From assembly GCF_030166655.1 (NCBI RefSeq), contig NZ_CP126446.1:1612001-1676000 (forward strand): 64,000 nt of DNA, written 5' to 3'. The notes beneath the pieces are model-generated. The model was not told where the DNA came from. It saw only the letters and a list, made by a program, of their open reading frames with translations, and ran no database searches. Origin of the DNA: Pontibacillus chungwhensis (GTDB lineage Bacteria; Bacillota; Bacilli; Bacillales; BH030062). Positions 43,097 to 50,118 of this stretch are shown piece after piece. Position numbers and translations under genes: made by a program. Numbering within the stretch: the stretch's first letter is position 1; the number at the start of each line of letters is the position of its first letter.

Positions 43097-43681
43097 ATGA
43101 TGCAATTAGATAAAGTGGTCCACTTTCATAAGGTGGTAGGAGACCCTACGAGGATACGAATTATCTCCCTTCTTAAACAAGGTCCCCTGCACGGGCAAGC
43201 GATTGCCAATAAGTTAGGATTAAAGCCACCAACCATCACACATCACGTAGGAAAGTTGAAGCAAATAGGAATTGTTTATCAACGTAGAGATAAAAATACG
43301 ATTTACTTTTATTTGGATCAGAAAAAGCTAGAATATAGCGCCAACGCCATTTTACAAATCGGGGAGGTGACAAATGTGCGACCTGATATGCAAGTTGAAG
43401 AGAAAGATAAGCTATCCATCGTGAAGAATTTCTTTACTCCTCAAGGAACGCTTAAGCAAATTCCGAGCCAACGAAAGAAGAAGCTCGTAGTCTTGGCTTA
43501 TATGATCCGAGGTATAGAGACAGGGAGACTGTATGAAGAGAAAGAAATTAATGAGTATATTAAGGAATTCCACGAAGATTATGCAACCATTCGACGTGAG
43601 TGGGTAATGAATCATTTTATGTATCGTGAGAATAATCAGTATGAACTTAATCCTAAGGAAATGTGGCCGCTACAATTTTAA
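43097..43681 (+). CDS. ArsR-type helix-turn-helix regulator with DUF2087 domain
   Basis: A 194-aa regulator. The winged HTH occupies residues 5-90 (RIISLLKQGPLHGQAIANKL; KPPTITHHVGKLKQIGIV), and DUF2087 covers about 110-190 (KKKLVVLAYMIRGIETGRLY; RREWVMNHFMYRENNQYEL). The second ATG at 43100 has better spacing (7 nt) from GGAGG. The cysteine pair of metal-sensing ArsR proteins is absent, so a non-metal ligand is likely. It shares a palindromic operator with the downstream MFS gene, implying an autoregulated efflux circuit. Confidence 0.82.
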   Translation: MMQLDKVVHFHKVVGDPTRIRIISLLKQGPLHGQAIANKLGLKPPTITHHVGKLKQIGIVYQRRDKNTIYFYLDQKKLEYSANAILQIGEVTNVRPDMQVEEKDKLSIVKNFFTPQGTLKQIPSQRKKKLVVLAYMIRGIETGRLYEEKEINEYIKEFHEDYATIRREWVMNHFMYRENNQYELNPKEMWPLQF

Positions 43682-43709
43682 GAGTGCTTTTTAAGAAGCA
43701 CTCTTTTTC
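43680..43709 (+). terminator. Terminator between the ArsR gene and the MFS gene
   Basis: AAGAGTGCTT (43680-43689) pairs with AAGCACTCTT (43696-43705), then a U-run, so the MFS gene needs its own promoter. Confidence 0.85.
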
Positions 43710-43730
43710 TATCGCAACTAATTCGATATA

Positions 43731-43744
43731 TATCTAATTAGTAA
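43731..43744 (+). promoter_or_regulatory. Second copy of the ArsR operator, ahead of the MFS gene
   Basis: TATCTAATTAGTAA matches TATCTAATTAGATA in 12 of 14 positions and lies 14 nt before the start codon, just upstream of the ribosome site. Confidence 0.55.
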
Positions 43745-43757
43745 AGGGGGAGAATTG

Positions 43758-44975
43758 GTGCATAAACGTTTAAAACAATCGTATAGAAAAGTTTTTACTG
43801 CAGGAATCATTAATGGAATAGGAGATCGTTTTAACCAAGTAGCTGTGTTAGCGATGGTTTTGTCGATTACTGGTTCAGGTGTCGCGGTGGGAGGTGCACT
43901 GGCGATTCGAATTATTCCTTACTTATTCTTCTCCCCATTAGGAGGATGGCTTTCGACTGTTTTCTCTTTAAAGAGAATCATGGTGGTTACCGATCTTGTG
44001 AGAATTTTGTTTGCTTTATCTTTATTGCTGGTAGATGGCTCCAAGGATCTATGGATTGTGTATACGGTTCTGTTTCTTTTAGCGGGTTCAGAAGCCATCT
44101 ATCAACCTGTCAGACGCACCTATCTATCGCGACATATGGATAAGGAAGATTTACTGCGTGTAAACAAACTAGAGCAAGTTCTACTAGGAATTGTTTTAAT
44201 TATGGGGTCTGCAGTGGGTGGGGTAGTATCCTATCTTTTTAGTCCGCAGCTCGTGTTTATTATAAATGCGTTTACCTTTTTGTTAGCTGCTCTCATTCTT
44301 TTAACGTTGCATGAAACCAAAGTCATCATCTCATCTTCAAAAGAAACGGTGCTTTCTGTTATAAAATGTGGATGGAAAGTAACAATGGAGCATTCTTTAT
44401 TCCGCAAATTGTTTTTGATAGAAGCTTCGATCTCAGCAGCTGATGGAATTTTTAATGTGCTTATAAGTGTGTATGCGTATCAACGCTTTCAAATGGGGGA
44501 TATAGGAATTGGCCTCTTTTATGGAGCTCTAGGATTAGGGCTTGTTTTAAGTATGTGGTTTCCAATTGGGAAGAAAAACGTTTTAATGCCTTTTGCTATC
44601 GTAACCATTTTTATGGAAGGGCTGTTTCAAATTCTGTTAAGTCAGGTAAATGGATTTCACTATGCATTGCTTCTTTTTTCATTTATTTCTTTAAGTGGAG
44701 GGATTGGGAAAGGGGCAATGGATACGATCCTTATGAAGCAACTGCCTAAAGAGAGTCAGGGACCTGTTTATTCATTGTTTGATATGGTATCAAATGTGGT
44801 GATGGGAATGTCAATGTTTGTTACTGGGATTATGCTGACTCTCTATCCTTCTCCTGTAATGGGAAGTATTGCGGGGGGCATTTTTATTATTGTCTCGTTT
44901 GCTGGCTTTTATGGGCTACACCGAGATCAATCTTTTCAAGGAGTACGTGTACAAGACAAGGGGATTGAAAAATAA
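43758..44975 (+). CDS. MFS transporter controlled with the ArsR-DUF2087 regulator
   Basis: A 405-aa transporter with 12 hydrophobic segments of the NRE/tetracycline-macrolide efflux type: NGIGDRFNQVAVLAMVLSIT, and the loop 2-3 region SPLGGWLSTVFSLKRIMVV. GTG at 43758 is favoured because AAAGGGGG is 7 nt upstream; an adjacent TTG at 43755 is too close. A copy of the regulator's operator lies directly ahead. Substrate unknown, probably a toxic small molecule or metabolite. Confidence 0.83.
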   Translation: MHKRLKQSYRKVFTAGIINGIGDRFNQVAVLAMVLSITGSGVAVGGALAIRIIPYLFFSPLGGWLSTVFSLKRIMVVTDLVRILFALSLLLVDGSKDLWIVYTVLFLLAGSEAIYQPVRRTYLSRHMDKEDLLRVNKLEQVLLGIVLIMGSAVGGVVSYLFSPQLVFIINAFTFLLAALILLTLHETKVIISSSKETVLSVIKCGWKVTMEHSLFRKLFLIEASISAADGIFNVLISVYAYQRFQMGDIGIGLFYGALGLGLVLSMWFPIGKKNVLMPFAIVTIFMEGLFQILLSQVNGFHYALLLFSFISLSGGIGKGAMDTILMKQLPKESQGPVYSLFDMVSNVVMGMSMFVTGIMLTLYPSPVMGSIAGGIFIIVSFAGFYGLHRDQSFQGVRVQDKGIEK

Positions 44976-45109
44976 CGCCAAATTATGTCGGATTATGTCG
45001 TTTTGTATTAAGACTGAAGAAAATCGCGCTGTACGTATTGAATTTTCAGAATTTTTGGCGGATAATAGATGAAAAGGTAGAAGAATTACCTTTGAGGAGG
45101 CGACTTCCC

Positions 45110-45346
45110 ATGAGGTTCAAAGTTATTGCATACTATAATCAAATGACGAAGATTACTTTTCAAAGTACAGACAATCAGGATCTCGTTTTTAATGATTTTG
45201 GAGCCGCCAAACGTTTTGTAAATGCACTCAAAGACTTAGGGAGCTATGAACGCTATTCTTTTCAAATTGTATCGTTGGATCAAGAATTGATGCTGCCCTC
45301 CTCGAATTCTGCTAAAGATGAAAAGAAATACCTTTATTCTTATTAA
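45110..45346 (+). CDS. Small conserved-looking protein of 78 aa (unknown)
   Basis: Begins MRFKVIAYYNQMTKITFQST and includes LVFNDFGAAKRFVNALKDLG. It is a compact soluble protein with alternating strand/helix character and a hydrophilic tail. GAGGAGG lies 9 nt upstream. Preceded by about 130 bp containing an ATTATGTCG direct repeat (44984-45001). Not recognised. Confidence 0.6.
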   Translation: MRFKVIAYYNQMTKITFQSTDNQDLVFNDFGAAKRFVNALKDLGSYERYSFQIVSLDQELMLPSSNSAKDEKKYLYSY

Positions 45347-45349
45347 ACG

Positions 45350-45394
45350 AAGCTGTCTCTAGAGTAGTCACATACTTTAGGGACAGCTTTTTTT
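45350..45394 (+). terminator. Terminator of the 78-aa gene
   Basis: AAGCTGTC (45350-45357) pairs with GACAGCTT (45382-45389), extended inside by CTA/TAG; seven U. Confidence 0.85.
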
Positions 45395-45475
45395 ATGAGG
45401 ATTTAGTTTAGTGTTGAAATTCTTAGGTTAGGTAGGATAGTTCAAGGCCCAGCTCGAGAGAAAGGATACACTTGC

Positions 45476-45501
45476 GTTTAAATTCCTATGAAATAGGTTA
45501 A
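45476..45501 (+). promoter_or_regulatory. Sigma-B promoter of the SDR gene
   Basis: GTTTAA (45476-45481), 14-nt spacer, GGTTAA (45496-45501): perfect -35 and 5/6 against GGGWAW. Confidence 0.58.
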
Positions 45502-45532
45502 ATAGGTAGGACCATATCTGAGGAGGAAAACG

Positions 45533-46333
45533 ATGACCATTTTCGCACAAGACGCTTTACTAGGAAAGCATATCATCATTACAGGAGCCACGGGTGGAAT
45601 CGGCTATGAAACTGCTAAAGCAGCGGTGCAAGCTGGTGCTGCCATTACGATCACGGGGCGGAATTCTGAAACACTCTATCAATTGAAAGACGAATGCATC
45701 GCACTTGATGGTCGCGCTCATGTCTTAAGTGTTCCTGCTGATTTAAATAAACGTGAAGACCGGGAACGGATCATAGAAGAAGCTGTACAAGAGATTGGAC
45801 CAGTGGACGGATTGGTTAATTCAGCTGGTAAAACAGGCGGTGGGACGTTGGAAGACCTCTCAGAGGAAGAGCTACGTTCTACAATGGAGTTAAACTTCTT
45901 CTCCACAGTCTTATTCACCCAGGGAGTATATGAAAAGATGAAAAAGAAGAAAGCAGGGGCTATTGTAAACCTCTCATCTTTATCAGGGCTTCGGGGTACG
46001 TATGGAAACACGGCATATAGTGGATCAAAATTTGCAATAACGGCCTTTACTCAATCATTTGCTCACGAAGCGATTGAACACAATATACGAGTGAATGCTG
46101 TGTGCCCTGGATTTGTAGATACAGAAATGGGAAGAAACTCGATTGCTTCTATGGGAGAACGCGAAGGAAGAAGCTTCGAAGAACAACTTGAAGTCGCTGA
46201 ACAAGGTCTTCCTTCTGGCCGTATTACACAACCGGAAGAAGTAGCAAACTCTATTCTGTTTTTACTGAGTGAAGCTGCGGAGAATATTGTAGGAGAATCT
46301 ATGAAAATTTCCGGTGGGGGCGTGATGAGATAA
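45533..46333 (+). CDS. Short-chain dehydrogenase/reductase (FabG-like)
   Basis: A 266-aa classical SDR. Cofactor loop TGATGGIG, NSAG motif, catalytic Ser in NLSSLSG and YxxxK in AYSGSK, and a C-terminal glycine-rich end (MKISGGGVMR). It is cytosolic and NAD(P)H-dependent; substrate unknown. Arg in TITGRNSE after strand 2 favours NADPH. The ribosome site GGAGGAA is strong. A sigma-B-like promoter just upstream places it in the general stress response, as for several Bacillus SDRs. Confidence 0.87.
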   Translation: MTIFAQDALLGKHIIITGATGGIGYETAKAAVQAGAAITITGRNSETLYQLKDECIALDGRAHVLSVPADLNKREDRERIIEEAVQEIGPVDGLVNSAGKTGGGTLEDLSEEELRSTMELNFFSTVLFTQGVYEKMKKKKAGAIVNLSSLSGLRGTYGNTAYSGSKFAITAFTQSFAHEAIEHNIRVNAVCPGFVDTEMGRNSIASMGEREGRSFEEQLEVAEQGLPSGRITQPEEVANSILFLLSEAAENIVGESMKISGGGVMR

Positions 46334-46413
46334 TTGACTCGTTTGCACATCCATGTACAGTTTCCTTTTGATGACTTATAATAGGAAGGAAGTTGCTATA
46401 AAGGGATGATAGA

Positions 46414-46824
46414 ATGAATTCCACTAAAGCTCTCAATGTATTAAAGGATCATGGGTATAAACATACGAAGCAACGTAAGAAATTATTAGATTTATTTGAT
46501 CAATATGATGCTTACGTGTCTGTTAAAGATCTTTTTGAAGTCTTCCGTCTCGATTTCCCGGGTGCCAGTTATGATACTGTTTATCGAAATTTATATACGC
46601 TTGCTGAAATTGGAATTTTAGAAACGACAACGCTTGACGGAGAAAAGCATTTTCGGTTTCATTGTGATACGCACGGACACCACCATCATTTTATTTGCAC
46701 AAGCTGTGGTAAGACGAGCCCGATTAACTTGTGTCCGGTTGAAGATGTGGTATCTACACTACCTGGACATCAGATTGAAAATCATAAGTTTGAAGTGTAT
46801 GGAAAATGCCCTTCATGTGTTTAA
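46414..46824 (+). CDS. zur: Fur-family zinc uptake regulator Zur
   Basis: A 136-aa Fur-family repressor. The DNA-binding helix region is SVKDLFEVFRLDFPGASYDT, the sensing site is DTHGHHHHF, and structural zinc Cys pairs are CTSCGK and GKCPSC. It is placed next to a zinc-binding lipoprotein gene whose promoter has two CGTAA-N3-TTAC dyads, which supports Zur rather than Fur or PerR. Its own terminator separates it from that gene. Confidence 0.85.
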   Translation: MNSTKALNVLKDHGYKHTKQRKKLLDLFDQYDAYVSVKDLFEVFRLDFPGASYDTVYRNLYTLAEIGILETTTLDGEKHFRFHCDTHGHHHHFICTSCGKTSPINLCPVEDVVSTLPGHQIENHKFEVYGKCPSCV

Positions 46825-46852
46825 AACAGAGCCCCTAGAGGCTCTGTTTTTT
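46823..46852 (+). terminator. Terminator of zur
   Basis: AAAACAGAGCC (46823-46833) pairs with GGCTCTGTTTT (46840-46850), then U. Confidence 0.9.
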
Positions 46853-46877
46853 ATTTTACTGAAAGGGTTCATTAAAA

Positions 46878-46920
46878 CGTAACGATTACTATTTACAAAA
46901 CGTAATCGTTACGATATGAT
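46878..46920 (+). promoter_or_regulatory. Promoter with two Zur-box dyads
   Basis: TTTACA (46892-46897), 17 nt, TATGAT (46915-46920). CGTAACGATTAC (46878-46889) lies upstream of the -35, and CGTAATCGTTACG (46901-46913) fills the spacer. The two are inverted copies of each other and resemble the Bacillus Zur box (TCGTAATNATTACGA). Confidence 0.75.
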
Positions 46921-46962
46921 GTATCTTGTTCATATACATAAAAAGGTCAGGAGGAACTATAG

Positions 46963-48015
46963 ATGCATAAACGAATTTTTACATGGGGTTCCATTATTCT
47001 GTTACTGGTTCTTGCAGCTTGTGGAAATGGAGAGGGGAAAAGCGCATCAGGAGAAGGGAAAGAAGAATCTGGTAAACTAAAAATCTATACCACTTTATAT
47101 CCATTACAAGATTTTGTGGAGAGAATTGGCGGAGAACATGTTGAAGTAGAGTCAATCTTACCAGCAGGGGCGAATCCTCATACATTTGAGCCAACGACTA
47201 AGATGATGGTGGAACTAGCAAAGGCAGATGCCTTTATTTACAACGGGGCCAACTTAGAAGCCTATGCCACTAAAATCTCAGAATCAATCGAAGATGAAGG
47301 GGTTCAAATCTTAGAAGCTTCAAATGGGGTTGAGTTATTAACTCATGTACATGATCACGCCGAGGAGACTCAGGAGAGTGAAAACCATACAGAAGAAAGT
47401 CACGAAGAGCATGGTCATGAGGATGAGGATAAAGATGAACATGAAGGTGAAAGTCATAAAGAAGAAGGCCATGAAGGTCATGACCATGGGGATGAGGATC
47501 CTCACGTGTGGCTTGATCCAATACGGGCCATTACATTAGCGGAGAACATTAAAGACCAACTAGTAGAATTAGATCCGGATTCTAAAGAAGATTTTGAAGC
47601 TAATTTCGAAGATTTGAAGGAAGAACTAACTGAATTAGATCAAACGTTCCACTCAAAATTAGAATCAGCTGATTCTAATAAAATACTAGTTTCTCATGCA
47701 GCTTATGGGTACTGGGAAAAAGCGTATGGGATTGAGCAGATTGCCATATCAGGGTTGTCACCTACAAATGAGCCATCACAGAAGCAATTAGAGACTATTA
47801 TAGAAAAGTCAAAGAAAAATAATATCAATACTATTCTGTTCGAACAAAATGTAACACCTAAAGTGGCATCTGTTATTCAAAAAGAAATGAATGCAGATCT
47901 GAAGCGAATTCACAATTTGTCTGTCCTCACAAAAGAAGACTTAGAGGCAGATGAGGATTACTTTAGTTTAATGAACCATAATTTAGAAGTATTGCTTGAT
48001 GTGTTAAACAATTAA
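46963..48015 (+). CDS. znuA: Zinc-binding ABC substrate lipoprotein (ZnuA/AdcA-like)
   Basis: A 350-aa lipoprotein with lipobox LAAC at residue 19-20. The cluster 9 solute-binding domain has metal-site motifs GANPHTFEPT, HVWLDP (after a His/Asp/Glu-rich loop, residues 125-180) and SHAAYGY. The His-rich loop (DHAEETQESENHTEESHEEH and on) is typical of zinc rather than manganese binders. Its promoter carries Zur-box dyads. The cognate permease and ATPase genes are not adjacent, so they lie elsewhere. Confidence 0.9.
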   Translation: MHKRIFTWGSIILLLVLAACGNGEGKSASGEGKEESGKLKIYTTLYPLQDFVERIGGEHVEVESILPAGANPHTFEPTTKMMVELAKADAFIYNGANLEAYATKISESIEDEGVQILEASNGVELLTHVHDHAEETQESENHTEESHEEHGHEDEDKDEHEGESHKEEGHEGHDHGDEDPHVWLDPIRAITLAENIKDQLVELDPDSKEDFEANFEDLKEELTELDQTFHSKLESADSNKILVSHAAYGYWEKAYGIEQIAISGLSPTNEPSQKQLETIIEKSKKNNINTILFEQNVTPKVASVIQKEMNADLKRIHNLSVLTKEDLEADEDYFSLMNHNLEVLLDVLNN

Positions 48016-48026
48016 TAGATAGATAG

Positions 48027-48057
48027 AAAAGTCACCTTATAAAAAGGTGACTTTTTT
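48027..48057 (+). terminator. Terminator of znuA
   Basis: AAAAGTCACCTT pairs with AAGGTGACTTTTTT around a short A-rich loop. Confidence 0.9.
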
Positions 48058-48181
48058 GGTTTAAAAGTGATCTGAAAAGGGAATTGATTCGATTTCTTTA
48101 TAGCTTCCATTCCCATAATTACTCCCGGCCCCACTCAGTATGCTATGATATGGATATTATTGATCGTTAAAGGAGAATGGT

Positions 48182-48751
48182 ATGAAGGAGCGGGACTATG
48201 ATCTTTATCTAAAGGTCTTAGAAGGCGATAAACAAGCGCTCGAAGAGATCTATGATAAATACGAAAAGTTACTCTACTCCTTTGCCTATAAGACTTGCGG
48301 GCAAAAGGAGATGTCGGAAGAAGTTATGCAAGAAGTCTTTATAAAAATTTGGACACAAAAGGCAACATACGATGAGGCGAAAGGGAAATTCTCATCATGG
48401 ATCATTACAGTAGCCAGATATACGGCTATTGATGTGTTACGTAAAAAAGAAAATCAAAATTATGCTTTAGATGAAGAGTGGGATGCAACAAATGAACAGG
48501 AGCCTTCTGTTGAGGACCTCGTGGAATGGAAAGAGAGAGGAAGTATGATCAGGCAAGCTATGAAGCAACTTCCGAAAGAACAGAAGAAAATTGTCACATT
48601 ATTTTACTTTAAAGGCTGGACCCAACAACGAATTGCGGAAGGTTTAGATGTATCTTTAGGTACGGTGAAGAGTCGAATTAGGCTAGCTTTAAAAAGACTA
48701 AAAAAAGAGCTGGCCACCATCGAAGAGAAGGGGGGTGTGAGTGATGCCTAA
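48182..48751 (+). CDS. ECF-type RNA polymerase sigma factor 3 (SigK/RskA type)
   Basis: A 189-aa ECF sigma. Region 2 is LLYSFAYKTCGQKEMSEEVM with QEVFIKIWTQ; region 4 is LPKEQKKIVTLFYFKGWTQQ, with RIAEGLDVSLGTVKSRIRLA. AAAGGAGAA precedes the ATG. It overlaps an RskA-domain anti-sigma gene, which points to the sigma-K-like ECF19 group controlled by a membrane RskA-type factor. Confidence 0.88.
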   Translation: MKERDYDLYLKVLEGDKQALEEIYDKYEKLLYSFAYKTCGQKEMSEEVMQEVFIKIWTQKATYDEAKGKFSSWIITVARYTAIDVLRKKENQNYALDEEWDATNEQEPSVEDLVEWKERGSMIRQAMKQLPKEQKKIVTLFYFKGWTQQRIAEGLDVSLGTVKSRIRLALKRLKKELATIEEKGGVSDA

Positions 48752-49505
48752 ACAATGCGACCGATTAATTGACTATATAAGCGGAGAACTACAAGGGGAA
48801 GAAAAACGTGCATTTGAAGCCCATTTAGAAGAGTGTGACGAATGTCGTGAGGAAGTAGAAGAAATGGAAAGTCTTATGGAAGAATTGCCATATGCATCAG
48901 AACCAGTAGAGCCCCCGAAAGAAATGAAAAGCAGGGTGTTAGCGAATGTTTTTGAGGGGGAACAAATAGAAACAGATACGAATGTAGCGCATAAAGAAGA
49001 GTATAAAGAGGAAAATGTAGCATCGCTCACGACTCATAAACAGGAAAAACGTGTCAAGAAACCTTGGACTACGCTACTAGCGGCTGGATTGTTGTTGTCC
49101 CTATCTGGAAATGTTTATTCCTTCTTGGCAACTGAAGATGGAGCAACGTCAAATGTCGAAGAAAGTATCGATGAAGTATCAAAGAAAGTAACGTTGTCTG
49201 GGCAACAAGAGGCGTTGGCTTCGGCTTCGATTATTAAACAACAAGATAATATGACTCTTGTAGTAGAAGCTCAGCAGATGGGACGTTTACAGGGAGATGA
49301 AGTGTACCAAGTATGGCTCATTAATGGAGAGACTCCATACCGAGCGGGGAGCTTTGTGACCAATCAAAATGGGGAAGGAGCTGTAGCCTTCTCATTAAGT
49401 CGTTTAGAAGCTCAAGGCGATTTTGATACCATTGCCATAACAAAAGAACCAGACGCTACGAGCAAGACTCCTCAAGGGGACATTATCGTATCTTCAGAGT
49501 TATAG
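48744..49505 (+). CDS. Anti-sigma factor with zinc finger and RskA domain
   Basis: A 253-aa membrane protein. Zinc finger HLEECDECREE (HxxxCxxC) in residues 1-50; one membrane helix PWTTLLAAGLLLSLSGNVYS near 112; extracytoplasmic RskA domain (DEVYQVWLINGETPYRAGSF). ATG at 48744 is favoured, 8 nt from AAGGGGGG, over GTG 48741. It overlaps the sigma stop by 8 nt. Predicted to hold sigma factor 3 at the membrane until its outer domain is cleaved or senses stress. Confidence 0.87.
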   Translation: MPKQCDRLIDYISGELQGEEKRAFEAHLEECDECREEVEEMESLMEELPYASEPVEPPKEMKSRVLANVFEGEQIETDTNVAHKEEYKEENVASLTTHKQEKRVKKPWTTLLAAGLLLSLSGNVYSFLATEDGATSNVEESIDEVSKKVTLSGQQEALASASIIKQQDNMTLVVEAQQMGRLQGDEVYQVWLINGETPYRAGSFVTNQNGEGAVAFSLSRLEAQGDFDTIAITKEPDATSKTPQGDIIVSSEL

Positions 49506-49509
49506 AGAG

Positions 49510-49544
49510 AAGACCTGGGTCTGTGTAGATCCAGGTCTATTTTA
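49510..49544 (+). terminator. Terminator of the third sigma/anti-sigma operon
   Basis: AGACCTGG-TCT pairs with AGA-CCAGGTCT around gtgt. Confidence 0.85.
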
Positions 49545-49597
49545 TTTAGTATTAAATGGAAATTTATGTTAAGGTGGAGGTGATTGGAGGGGGAAGT

Positions 49598-49909
49598 TTG
49601 GAAATTGTAAAAGGGTACGCTGTGACCATAGGAGAATTGTTTCTATTCATTGCTATTGGCATCTTAGTAAGTGAGTACGGTCTTCGTTTTATTTATGAAC
49701 AAGCTGGCATTTCTTACATGGGCAATATTGGGAAAGTGTGGTTCGGGATTTCTTTATCCTTATTTTGTCTTTATTCAATCTTCAAGCACAGGAGATCAGA
49801 GGGGAAACAGCGTTTGTTAAGAGGAAGAGTGCGTTCTAAAACGTTTTACGTTGTCTTTGTCTTCTCGGTGTACACGGTTATCGCACCGCTATTTGAAGGG
49901 GCACTCTAG
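49598..49909 (+). CDS. Small membrane protein of 103 aa (unknown)
   Basis: Three hydrophobic segments (VTIGELFLFIAIGILVSEYG; VWFGISLSLFCLYSIF; TFYVVFVFSVYTVIAPLFEG) separated by a basic loop (KHRRSEGKQRLLRGRVRSK). TTG at 49598 is proposed as start because GGAGG lies 7 nt upstream; an ATG at 49556 lacks a site. No family recognised. It stands alone between two terminators. Confidence 0.55.
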   Translation: MEIVKGYAVTIGELFLFIAIGILVSEYGLRFIYEQAGISYMGNIGKVWFGISLSLFCLYSIFKHRRSEGKQRLLRGRVRSKTFYVVFVFSVYTVIAPLFEGAL

Positions 49910-49990
49910 CAGATAAGATGATCCCGACCAATCTTTACTTATGCTTAGTTATGAGGGTGAAGAAGACTAAAGAAATCAAGAGATTTAACC

Positions 49991-50022
49991 AACCGCTCGA
50001 GTTCATTTTCGAGCGGTTTTTC
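49991..50022 (+). terminator. Terminator of the small membrane protein gene
   Basis: AACCGCTCGA (49991-50000) pairs with TCGAGCGGTT (50009-50018), then U. Confidence 0.88.
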
Positions 50023-50059
50023 TTATATCTATAACTTTTTTTAAAAAAAGGTGATCCAA

Positions 50060-50116
50060 ATGAAGATCCGCCTCGATAGCTTAGTGAATAATCAAAACAA
50101 AGAGGAGTGGATCTAA
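50060..50116 (+). CDS. 18-codon upstream ORF coupled to the repeat protein gene
   Basis: MKIRLDSLVNNQNKEEWI, starting 2 nt after AGGTGATCC, a long complement to the 16S 3' end. Its TAA (50114-50116) is 2 nt before the ATG of the next gene, whose GAGGAG site lies inside this small frame. It therefore may couple or gate translation of the large gene. The peptide itself may have no function. Confidence 0.45.
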   Translation: MKIRLDSLVNNQNKEEWI

Positions 50117-50118
50117 GA

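Noticed and set aside
44984-45001. ATTATGTCG direct repeat as a CRISPR or iteron
   Set aside because: Only two copies with no spacing pattern and no associated genes.
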